IMG/VR virus record: IMGVR_UViG_3300042891_001411
Location: 1-30,042 of that record
DNA length: 30,042 bases
Direction: 5' to 3' (one strand)
DNA from: a virus
Shown here: positions 1 to 6,890 of the stretch, one piece after another
Layout: every line of letters begins with the position of its first letter
Position numbering within the stretch: position 1 is the stretch's first letter
Made by a program: the position numbers and the translations under genes
Notes under the pieces: model-generated
The model's input: the letters and a program-made list of their open reading frames with translations, nothing else
The model's database searches: none
Told to the model about the DNA's origin: nothing

Positions 1-2355
1 ATCTTTAATAGTACTTACAAGTCCAATTGTATATTTGATATTTTTAGTATCTCCAATGTTCATTCTCATCAAATTAGAAATACGAGAAACTACATCGCCC
101 GAGATTAATGGATTAGATTTAATCACAACAAATTGTTTCTTAACTTCTGGATTCAACGCCATCACTGATTCACCCTCAGCTTCAGTAACAGGTGTAGTAG
201 GTGTTGGTGACGGTGTTGCAATTGATTGACCGGTAATATCAATTCCTTGAAAAGCAGAATCAAGTTTCTTATTGATTTTAATACTTGGATTTATTTTGCC
301 AGTTGCAATATCAAGAATGTCTAAAATATTACTTATGACAGGACGCATTTTTGATTTTGTAGGAGCATTTAAATCCACTGCTTTTACACTTAAACTTAAA
401 TCATACACTTTACTTAAAAATGCTTTGACCATTCTCAAATCATTAGGAGTCAACGATGTTTTACTACCGACGACTGGAGTGGTTCCGCCTGGAGTGGTTC
501 CGCCTGGAGTGGTTCCGCCTGGAGTGGTTCCGCCTGGAGTGGTTCCACCGGGAGTGGTTCCACCGGGAGTGGTTCCGCCTGGAGTGGTTCCACCGGGAGT
601 GGTTCCACCGGGAGTGGTTCCACCGGGAGTGGTTCCGCCTGGAGTGGTTCCGCCTGGAGTGGTTCCGCCTGGAGTGGTTCCGCCTGGAGTGGTTCCACCG
701 GGAGTGGTTCCGCCTGGAGTGGTTCCACCGGGAGTGGTTCCACCCGGAGTTGTTGAACCACCATCTGGTGTTGCTGGAGTTGGTGGAGTTGCAGCTTCTT
801 TATCATCTACAACTACATCTTTAGGAAAGTCTAACTTATACTTTGGAAACTCCGCCATCAAACTTTCGAGTATATCAATAGCGGACTTTGCTTGTGGAAT
901 CTTTTTCAAATTATCTATCAACTGTGAAGTTGAAGAACCTTTTACTTTAAAGGTTTTTGCAATATCTTTGAGATAAGTTGAAATTTCTTTTCCAATATTA
1001 AACTTAAGATTTTCTATGGATTTTAGTTGATTTGCAGTTAACTCAGATGAAGCTGGTTTTGCGGGATCGCCACCTTGATCAGTGGGCGAAGGTAATGCGT
1101 TACTTTGCACTGTTTGTGCACGTTGCGGACCATCTGGAGTAACATTAATCTCACGTGAATTAGTTTTCGGACCCTGACTGCCTGCCTGGGATAATGGACC
1201 AGCACCAGAAGTAGCAGGTGTTTCATCTGCTTCAGATAAAATATTATTAACAATATCTGTTAATTTTAACGAATTGTTTTCAGATAAAGCAGCACCTGCA
1301 ACGCCTCCCACAGCAGAACCTGCAGTAGTACCGATACCGGCTTTAACACCACTTCCAACTGCTGATGATGCACTAGCACCTGTTAACAGTTCAAAACCAG
1401 AGTGCAAGAAAAATGCAATTGCACCTACCAACAGCGGAAATTGTGTGATGGTCAATGCACCCAAACCCAATGTAGCAGCACTAATTCCACCAACAAACGT
1501 CAACAATCCAATAATAATACCAGATTTGACTGGATTTTCACGTCCAAATTTTCCTAATGCATCAATGGTATTAATAATAGTTGAAGTTTCTTTACCAGAT
1601 GAATCAATTTTTGATAATCTATCACGAATGATTTTTTTCTTTACTTCAAACAAACGATCAAAGTCTTGTACTGGTTGTAAGTTTTGAAGTTTGGCCCATT
1701 GTGCGTCAAATAATTCATTCAACTTGCGCAACAATTTCTCAGCACCACCTACACCAGCAAAAGCGGTTCCAGTCAACATTGCTGGAGTGAACAGTGTTCC
1801 TGCAAATGCTACATCTGCTGCACCACTTGCAAGTTGTTTACCCTTCTGCCAAATTCCCCCTGCCCATCCACTCATTTTAACTGGAACAAGACCCACCTTA
1901 TCTGGTATAGTTTTATCCAAGGTTTTGAGTTGACCCAAATAATCACCAACACTTCTTATAAAGTTTTGATTTCTAGCTTTAAGGTAGGCTTCATTTCCTG
2001 CATCAGTTGTAGAACCTTTTACACCAAACTTATTTTGTACCCAATTACCTAATGTACCACCCAACTTACCACCTGTTGCTAATTTGTTAATACCAGCTCT
2101 AGCTTTTGCACCTAAACCTGCTGCTTTAGCTGCAAATTGATCACCAAACTTCTCTTGAAGAATCTTTTCACTAATTTCCACACATTCTAATGCAAGAATC
2201 AATTCTTTCTGTGCATTCAATCCGTTACGATAATGTTCAAAAAACTCTTGGGTTCTGTCGCCTAAAAGTGGTTCATATTCATTGAAAAACGCAACTTCTT
2301 CGTTGAGAAGTTGTTTAAAATAAAATGTTTCGATCAAAAGTCTGGAATCGGTCAT
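1..2355 (-). CDS. Large virion-type protein with hydrophobic segments and an 18-unit TTPGG repeat (partial, C-terminus off window)
   Basis: An ATG at 2355-2353 opens a frame of 785 codons that runs off the left edge without a stop. I do not recognise the family. The N-terminal third is mixed helical (begins MTDSRLLIETFYFKQLLNEE). Residues about 271-325 form a strongly hydrophobic Gly/Ala/Leu/Ile stretch that could be one or two membrane segments. A Gly/Ala/Ser-rich region follows at about 330-360. Near residue 375 is NNILSEADE, an (L/I)xE site of the type cut by T4 prohead protease. Residues about 538-627 are a Thr-Thr-Pro-Gly-Gly repeat, and a second Pro/Thr linker (SPTPTTP) lies further on. 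The start is 16 nt after the endonuclease stop. It lies downstream of the head operon, where T4 has scaffold and capsid genes, but nothing here resembles gp22 or gp23. A membrane-active or head-internal virion protein is possible and unproven. Confidence 0.8.
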   Translation of the reverse strand, partial: MTDSRLLIETFYFKQLLNEEVAFFNEYEPLLGDRTQEFFEHYRNGLNAQKELILALECVEISEKILQEKFGDQFAAKAAGLGAKARAGINKLATGGKLGGTLGNWVQNKFGVKGSTTDAGNEAYLKARNQNFIRSVGDYLGQLKTLDKTIPDKVGLVPVKMSGWAGGIWQKGKQLASGAADVAFAGTLFTPAMLTGTAFAGVGGAEKLLRKLNELFDAQWAKLQNLQPVQDFDRLFEVKKKIIRDRLSKIDSSGKETSTIINTIDALGKFGRENPVKSGIIIGLLTFVGGISAATLGLGALTITQFPLLVGAIAFFLHSGFELLTGASASSAVGSGVKAGIGTTAGSAVGGVAGAALSENNSLKLTDIVNNILSEADETPATSGAGPLSQAGSQGPKTNSREINVTPDGPQRAQTVQSNALPSPTDQGGDPAKPASSELTANQLKSIENLKFNIGKEISTYLKDIAKTFKVKGSSTSQLIDNLKKIPQAKSAIDILESLMAEFPKYKLDFPKDVVVDDKEAATPPTPATPDGGSTTPGGTTPGGTTPGGTTPGGTTPGGTTPGGTTPGGTTPGGTTPGGTTPGGTTPGGTTPGGTTPGGTTPGGTTPGGTTPGGTTPGGTTPGGTTPVVGSKTSLTPNDLRMVKAFLSKVYDLSLSVKAVDLNAPTKSKMRPVISNILDILDIATGKINPSIKINKKLDSAFQGIDITGQSIATPSPTPTTPVTEAEGESVMALNPEVKKQFVVIKSNPLISGDVVSRISNLMRMNIGDTKNIKYTIGLVSTIKD
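476..745 (-). repeat. 18-copy, 15-bp in-frame tandem repeat encoding TTPGG
   Basis: Eighteen consecutive 15-bp units lie in frame in the large partial gene and encode Thr-Pro-Gly-Gly-Thr without interruption. In the coding strand there are two main unit types, ACTCCAGGCGGAACC (A) and ACTCCCGGTGGAACC (B). They differ only at two adjacent synonymous third positions that always change together. Read along the + strand the order is AAAABBABBBAAAABABB', where the last unit is a CCG-GGT variant. Each unit is two-thirds G+C, far richer than the surrounding AT-rich gene. A degenerate copy continues past 745. The product is probably a flexible linker or stalk. Confidence 0.97.
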
Positions 2356-2371
2356 ATCAAATAAATAGGTA

Positions 2372-4042
2372 TTACTTTATAAATAATTCAAATTTTAAAG
2401 ACCCACAATCCCATATTCTATCCCATTTATTTGTTCTCATATTTTCCCATTCTGTTAGGTTTGGATCAAATATTTCAATCTTATTGGATAGTGTATGTTT
2501 TGCGTATCCATACCGATGATATCTTTTATATGAGTTTCCTTTTCCGAAATACCAATAATTAGGAACACCGTTAGATTTTTTAATAAAACCAATTGATGTA
2601 TACAAATTTCCCACCGACCACCGTCTATCGGCATAACTTACAATTTTTGAAGGATTATAATTTTTGATGAAGTATTTAATTAATTTACTTGCACCTCCGG
2701 TCACTGATGTATCAAGTTTGGAACAAAATCGATACAACTCGTATGTATCTATTATTGATTTATTTCCAAGAGCAGTTCTAAGTTTTCCAAATGTCATTAA
2801 TGAAACCAATTCATCATTATGATAAAGTCCTAACTTGATAGAACTATTATCTTTTCCTTGAAGATGATTACACGTCAAAAAGTTTGTTGAGGTTTTAACA
2901 TCAACTTCACGAATTTCACATTTTCTTGCAAAAATAGTATTGGTTGTAACTGAAAGTATTGAACGTATCCTACTTTTCACAATATCTTTTTTGAACCTCC
3001 ATTCATCTTCAAAAATATGAATTAACCTAATACCTTTTTTCTCACAAAGTTGAGTTTTGTTTAAATGGTAATTTTTAGATTTATTGCCATTAATTTCTCC
3101 ATGCCAATACAATCCATTACATTCGATTGCCAATTTCTTTTCTGACAAATAAAGATCTATTTCAAGTGGATTAATGATAGTTCTTACATTCTTTTCAACC
3201 GGGGTAATATTAAGACTTACAATAAAATCATAAACTTCTGTTTGAAATGTAGATGATAGTTTGTTACATGTCGGACATACAGGAACGTCACCATCTTCAA
3301 GACAATCTAAAAATTCAGTTGAACATGTCTTACATCTAAATTTAAATGATGTATAATATCCACATTCAATGTATTCTTCTTTAGTAAACAATACATCTAC
3401 CTTTGAACGTAACCTGTCGGTTGTTAACAGTGAATCATAAAATTTAGATCTTCTGGACTTTGTAGTTTTATTTTTTACCTCTTCGGATTGTTGTATGTTT
3501 TTTACCCCATATTTATCGAATACAGCGTTTTCTTTTTTAACTTGGTTCGATAAAATCCATTCAACTCCAAATTTACTTAAATTGGTACTTTTTATACGAT
3601 TTAAAACCTCGTCTGATTTGGTGGGATTATCAACGCCATAATTTTTAACACATGTTTTCTTTTTTTTATCAATGATATCTTTATTACTCAACCCATATTC
3701 ACAGCCGTATCTTTTTATGTTTGTAGATTTGATTTTAGAAACTGTTTGTTCATCCAACTGTGCACAACTCGGTGAACATGTTCTTAAATATCCTTTCGTA
3801 AAAGTAGTAAATGTAGTTACATTTTTACAATTCGGATTTTTACAAATAGGTTGAATCGTTATATCATTTACAATATGCCATATTCTTTGAGGAAATGTTG
3901 GATTGTTCAAATAAGAAGTCGATTGAAGAACATCATTATATACATTCAGTTGTCCAGTCTTTTCAAACCAAGTAACCAAACACTTTTTAGAAATCAACTT
4001 TCCGTTTGATAGTAGATTATTTTGTATCCAATTTTTCATCAT
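2372..4042 (-). CDS. Freestanding homing endonuclease, Vsr-like/PD-(D/E)XK type, with zinc-ribbon and KYGV repeats
   Basis: The protein is 556 aa from ATG 4042. The longer frame back to 4090 starts inside the terminator and would add an unlikely hydrophobic leader (MFFCICFIIII), so I reject it; ATG 4039 is equally possible. Order: a Cys4 cluster (C67, C72, C89, C93); three or four repeats of the form K-x-T-x3-KYGV-x-N-x3-S-x-E (about 100-195) as in phage homing endonucleases; a second zinc ribbon (C237-KT-C240, C256-PT-C259). The Vsr-like nuclease core is at about 290-350, with EIDLYL, AIECNGLYWH and IRLIHIFEDEW. The C-terminal domain (about 372-515) contains HLQGKD, LMTFGKLR, GGASKL and SYADRRWSVGNLY. 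This looks like the acyltransferase-like (Mom/GNAT-like) tail seen on other phage endonucleases, though that fold call is tentative. It would cut a cognate DNA site and promote its own spread. It lies between the head-operon terminator and the next gene. Confidence 0.88.
   Translation of the reverse strand: MMKNWIQNNLLSNGKLISKKCLVTWFEKTGQLNVYNDVLQSTSYLNNPTFPQRIWHIVNDITIQPICKNPNCKNVTTFTTFTKGYLRTCSPSCAQLDEQTVSKIKSTNIKRYGCEYGLSNKDIIDKKKKTCVKNYGVDNPTKSDEVLNRIKSTNLSKFGVEWILSNQVKKENAVFDKYGVKNIQQSEEVKNKTTKSRRSKFYDSLLTTDRLRSKVDVLFTKEEYIECGYYTSFKFRCKTCSTEFLDCLEDGDVPVCPTCNKLSSTFQTEVYDFIVSLNITPVEKNVRTIINPLEIDLYLSEKKLAIECNGLYWHGEINGNKSKNYHLNKTQLCEKKGIRLIHIFEDEWRFKKDIVKSRIRSILSVTTNTIFARKCEIREVDVKTSTNFLTCNHLQGKDNSSIKLGLYHNDELVSLMTFGKLRTALGNKSIIDTYELYRFCSKLDTSVTGGASKLIKYFIKNYNPSKIVSYADRRWSVGNLYTSIGFIKKSNGVPNYWYFGKGNSYKRYHRYGYAKHTLSNKIEIFDPNLTEWENMRTNKWDRIWDCGSLKFELFIK
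2378..2385 (-). promoter_or_regulatory. TAYTTATA motif upstream of the large partial gene
   Basis: The minus strand reads TATTTATA 22 nt before the ATG at 2355, inside the last codons of the endonuclease gene. The same motif recurs before several other genes in the window. A promoter role is inferred from the recurrence only. Confidence 0.25.
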
Positions 4043-4080
4043 ATTGCGTTTGTATTTGATGATAATTATGAAACAAATGC

Positions 4081-4109
4081 AAAAAAACACAACATAAAAA
4101 TGTTGTGTT
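4081..4109 (-). terminator. Intrinsic terminator of the head operon
   Basis: On the minus strand, just after the protease stop, AACACAACAT pairs perfectly with ATGTTGTGTT (10 bp) around a TTTT loop. A run of T follows, including the end of the second arm (seven A at 4081-4087 on the + strand). This is the only clear stem-plus-U-tract I find. It should end transcription of the terminase-portal-protease operon before the endonuclease gene. Confidence 0.85.
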
Positions 4110-4115
4110 GTAGTA

Positions 4116-4727
4116 TTATTTAACTTCCGAAATAATATCGTGAATCAACAATTCAATTTTAGAATATTTGTTAATCGTAGTATTTTGTACCGATTCATTT
4201 AGTGCACTAGACGGAAATAAAAATGCACCTCTAGTTGATGGATTACTAACAAAATCAAATGCAATTAATTCAAAGTCATCTTGAACTTCATCCGCATTTT
4301 CTCTTACATTTTTACGTACACTTCCAAGACCACGACTACTAATACCCAATTTAACTCCAGCTTTGAACAATGCTTTTAAAATGTTACCACTTGGTGTAGG
4401 AAGTATTTCAACTTTACCTACCAAGTCATCACCGTTCCACATCATTTCGACGACGTTATGGCTGACATGTTGAAGATTGACAACGCTGCTATCTGGGTGG
4501 TCTAATTCGCCCAATGCACGGCGTTCTTTTACAAAGTTATCATCGTACTTCTTGACTTCACGTTCCAAAATGTCTTTTGGATATACACGTCCGTTTTGAT
4601 TCTTTGCATTTGCACGTTGAAGAACTCCTTGAACAATCAATGGTTTAGAAGGATCATCTGTTCCTTCATTCAATTGACTACTAATTGGTTCAAAGAAAAT
4701 CCAACCTGTTTGTACTGTTTTATCCAT
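4116..4727 (-). CDS. 21: Prohead core protease, T4 gp21-like (peptidase family S77)
   Basis: The 203-aa protein has the hallmarks of the T4 gp21 serine protease: a His in GELDHPDS near residue 95 and a Ser in GISSRGLG near 131, followed by the acidic ELIAFDFVSNPS segment that is typical of the family. Known members mature the head by cutting scaffold, capsid and internal proteins at (L/I)xE sites and then destroy themselves. The protein contains possible self-cleavage sites, LNE-G near residue 20 and ISE-V close to the C-terminus (DIISEVK). The start lies 2 nt after the preceding stop, so translation is probably coupled. It is the last gene before the terminator. Length fits the family (T4 gp21 is about 212 aa). 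Confidence 0.93.
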   Translation of the reverse strand: MDKTVQTGWIFFEPISSQLNEGTDDPSKPLIVQGVLQRANAKNQNGRVYPKDILEREVKKYDDNFVKERRALGELDHPDSSVVNLQHVSHNVVEMMWNGDDLVGKVEILPTPSGNILKALFKAGVKLGISSRGLGSVRKNVRENADEVQDDFELIAFDFVSNPSTRGAFLFPSSALNESVQNTTINKYSKIELLIHDIISEVK

Positions 4728-4729
4728 AA

Positions 4730-5248
4730 TTAAGCTTGTTTTGGTTCTGATTTAGGTTGAGGAGTCACAGCTTGAACAACTGCTTGACCAGCAGCTGTGG
4801 TTGCTTTTGTTCCCGGTTCAGCAGTTTTAGGTTCTTTAGGTTCTTTGACTTTCAAAGCTTCACCCTGACCCAAAATTGTAATCTTGAATCCAGGCTTCAA
4901 AAAGTATTCCTTATCATCTTCGTCTCTTAAAATCACAACGTAACGATCATAAAAGTAATCAAGACTGGTACTAGTAACAGAGATCTCATAATCACGTACT
5001 GGTTGACCATATCCCTTAGATGCTTGTATTGATACTTTCTTATTCAATACCCGACTATTCAAATTACGTAAAAACGAAGCTTTAGATTCTGCAGTAGTTC
5101 TTGCAATTTTAGCTTCAAATTCACTGAATTCTGAACTAACGTTATAGTCTACAGATGTTGATGGTAGTGGTTGACCACCTGCGGTTGATGTACCGAAGTG
5201 TTGTGGTGCACCATCATCTTCAGTAATAAGTTTTACCAATGAAATCAT
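4730..5248 (-). CDS. Head-region protein with a capsid-targeting-like N-terminus
   Basis: A 172-aa protein I cannot assign to a named family. It begins MISLVKLITEDDG, a short amphipathic segment ending in ITE followed by D. This resembles the N-terminal capsid-targeting sequences of T4 internal proteins, which gp21 cleaves after (L/I)xE. The middle (about 40-130) is a mixed globular domain including VSIQASKGYGQPVRDYEI and YVVILRDEDDKEYFLKPG. The C-terminal 40 residues are low-complexity (Lys, Glu, Pro, Thr, Ala, Gln). It lies 1 nt from the upstream gene and 2 nt from the protease, in the interval between portal and protease where T4 encodes core proteins gp67 and gp68. A prohead-core or internal head protein is the best guess. 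Confidence 0.85.
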   Translation of the reverse strand: MISLVKLITEDDGAPQHFGTSTAGGQPLPSTSVDYNVSSEFSEFEAKIARTTAESKASFLRNLNSRVLNKKVSIQASKGYGQPVRDYEISVTSTSLDYFYDRYVVILRDEDDKEYFLKPGFKITILGQGEALKVKEPKEPKTAEPGTKATTAAGQAVVQAVTPQPKSEPKQA

Positions 5249-5249
5249 A

Positions 5250-5969
5250 TTATTGTATTTTTCTTAATTTTTCACTAATAGACTTGAGTCTGGCTTTGAT
5301 TTCAGCAATTCTGCCGGATGTACGCTTCCAAAGTTCTTCATTTGGAACGTTCATTTCGGTTTTGAGTCTTTGATTGACACTCATTAAAAAGTCAACTTCT
5401 CTGAGCATCTTTGTGATTTCTTGAGTAATCAAAGATACTTTGTAGGAATGTCTCTTGGGATTTTCTTTCAAACGAGCATAACGTGAAACAGCTTCGTTCA
5501 ACTTCTTTTCGTTTTCATCTAACGAATCAAGATCTTTTTGAAGTTTTTCAACGCCCTTTTTCCACACAGCCTTTTTCTTTGCTTTCTTTTCAAAGTTTTG
5601 ATCTGGTTCGCCGGGATGTTTATCTGCCCAGTCAGGAACACCATCACCATCAGCGTCAGGTTTCTTTTTCTTCTTGTGATCTTTCTTTTCGTCAAGTTCT
5701 TCTTCCTCATCAATTTCTTTTGCAACCTTTGAACCCGGATTTTGTTTCAATGTAGCTTTGGTTGCATTGTTAGTGCCGCCTTTTTTAGAAAATGCAAATG
5801 GGGTTGAAAAGCCATCAATTCCACCGGTTCCACCAGTTCCACTAGTTGTTGATGTTTCATCAAGATCTTGTAGTTCTTGTTTAATCAATTTCTTGATAAG
5901 TTCTTTTAGCTTGGCTTCTTCTTCGCCGGTGATAAGATCTGGGGTTTTTGGTTTTTTATCTTTACTCAT
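5250..5969 (-). CDS. Charged, scaffold-like head protein with a calcium-binding TSP3-type motif
   Basis: A 239-aa, highly charged protein. Residues 12-40 form a Lys/Glu helix, followed by a Ser/Thr/Gly linker (40-50) and a short conserved-looking FSTPFAFSKKGG segment. Residues 84-104 are an acidic then poly-Lys tract. Residues 105-122 (DADGDGVPDWADKHPGEP) match the thrombospondin type-3/EF-hand-like calcium-binding pattern. The rest (about 125-239) is predicted mostly coiled coil and contains an LNE-A site near 158. Charge, coiled coil and position between portal and protease fit a prohead core or scaffolding protein that the protease would digest, by analogy with gp67/gp68/gp22. I see no direct sequence match to those. 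It is 1 nt from both neighbours. Confidence 0.85.
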   Translation of the reverse strand: MSKDKKPKTPDLITGEEEAKLKELIKKLIKQELQDLDETSTTSGTGGTGGIDGFSTPFAFSKKGGTNNATKATLKQNPGSKVAKEIDEEEELDEKKDHKKKKKPDADGDGVPDWADKHPGEPDQNFEKKAKKKAVWKKGVEKLQKDLDSLDENEKKLNEAVSRYARLKENPKRHSYKVSLITQEITKMLREVDFLMSVNQRLKTEMNVPNEELWKRTSGRIAEIKARLKSISEKLRKIQ

Positions 5970-5970
5970 A

Positions 5971-6834
5971 TTATTTCAAATTGTTAAGTTCTTTTACCAA
6001 TTCATACGACAACAATAGAGCCATAATATGATTGTCTTTTACAACGGTTGTAGGTTTTACTTTGTCCAAAACATTTGTGATTTCGGAAAGTTTGATTGCA
6101 ATCACCTGATTATCAGTGATTTTATTCTTTGAGTTGACAATAATCTGCTTAATCTTTTCAATTTCTTCACAAACATAGTTTGAAAGAGAATTGGTATTAG
6201 AGACATTAAGAATATATTCACGTATCAATTTCTTTTGACTGTCATCAAAATCTTTATATTTGGTATTGATACCTTCTAACAACAATTTATATGCAAGCAA
6301 TCTAATATCTTCACTTTGTTGTTTGTAGTATTCCAAAAGATTTTCATCGGTATCAGGTTTCTTTGATACTGCGTTACAAAGTGATTCAATGATGGATTCT
6401 CTTGATTGAACTACTTCTTGTACATCAAATTTGGAGGCAGTTTTGTTTTCAAAAATCTTATAAATGGAAGCCAAAATACGATAGTTTTTAATATTTGCCT
6501 TTAAAAAGCTGTCAATTGGATATATGTCCTTGATTTCACGTATCAAATCATACTTTTGTTGTGTTAAGTTTTTGTCATTTAATTGTGACCGTGATTCCAA
6601 TACAACACTTATGATTCTTTCAGCATGAGAAGTATCTCTAGCCTTTTCATTTAATAAAAAATTATATAGTTGATATTCCTTACCCAATTCTGTATTCTCA
6701 GAAAAATACTTGAACAAAATTTGTTTGGCTGCTGACTCGTCTTTACCTGCAATAATATCTGCGGTAATTTGTCTAGTAAGCAACTCAAACAAAATTCCTG
6801 TATTTTTGAACTTTGAATGCTTAGATTTTTGCAT
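5971..6834 (-). CDS. Conserved head-cluster protein of unknown function
   Basis: A 287-aa, mostly helical, charged protein starting MQKSKHSKFKNTGILFELL. The KxSKxKNTGxLFELLxRQIT opening is familiar to me from uncharacterised proteins beside the portal gene in marine and other T4-like phages. It has no catalytic motif, signal peptide or membrane segment. It is the first gene after the portal and is followed 1 nt later by the charged scaffold-like protein. A head-assembly or prohead-core role is inferred from position only. The start is fixed by the short gap and preceded by an AT-rich leader without a Shine-Dalgarno sequence. Confidence 0.85.
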   Translation of the reverse strand: MQKSKHSKFKNTGILFELLTRQITADIIAGKDESAAKQILFKYFSENTELGKEYQLYNFLLNEKARDTSHAERIISVVLESRSQLNDKNLTQQKYDLIREIKDIYPIDSFLKANIKNYRILASIYKIFENKTASKFDVQEVVQSRESIIESLCNAVSKKPDTDENLLEYYKQQSEDIRLLAYKLLLEGINTKYKDFDDSQKKLIREYILNVSNTNSLSNYVCEEIEKIKQIIVNSKNKITDNQVIAIKLSEITNVLDKVKPTTVVKDNHIMALLLSYELVKELNNLK

Positions 6835-6850
6835 ATTATTAGTTATGATT

Positions 6851-6858
6851 TATAAATA
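6851..6858 (-). promoter_or_regulatory. TAYTTATA motif before the 287-aa head gene
   Basis: The minus strand reads TATTTATA, 16 nt before ATG 6834, in the 56-nt gap after the portal gene. The motif recurs before other genes, so I infer a possible promoter or translation-leader element. Confidence 0.35.
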
Positions 6859-6890
6859 TATTAATTTTTGATGAAACTCCCATATTTGTA

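Noticed and set aside
476-745. Tandem repeat as a possible CRISPR array
   Set aside because: The 15-bp units abut with no spacers, and they are in frame and synonymous, so this is a coding repeat.
272-976. Plus-strand frame with collagen-like VVPPG repeats
   Set aside because: It is the reverse reading of the 15-bp repeat, which is open in several frames because the unit is divisible by three. The minus-strand frame is open for 785 codons and matches the direction of all other genes.
4043-4090. Longer start of the homing endonuclease at 4090
   Set aside because: That ATG lies inside the intrinsic terminator stem region, and it adds a hydrophobic leader unlike family N-termini. ATG 4042 or 4039 is preferred.
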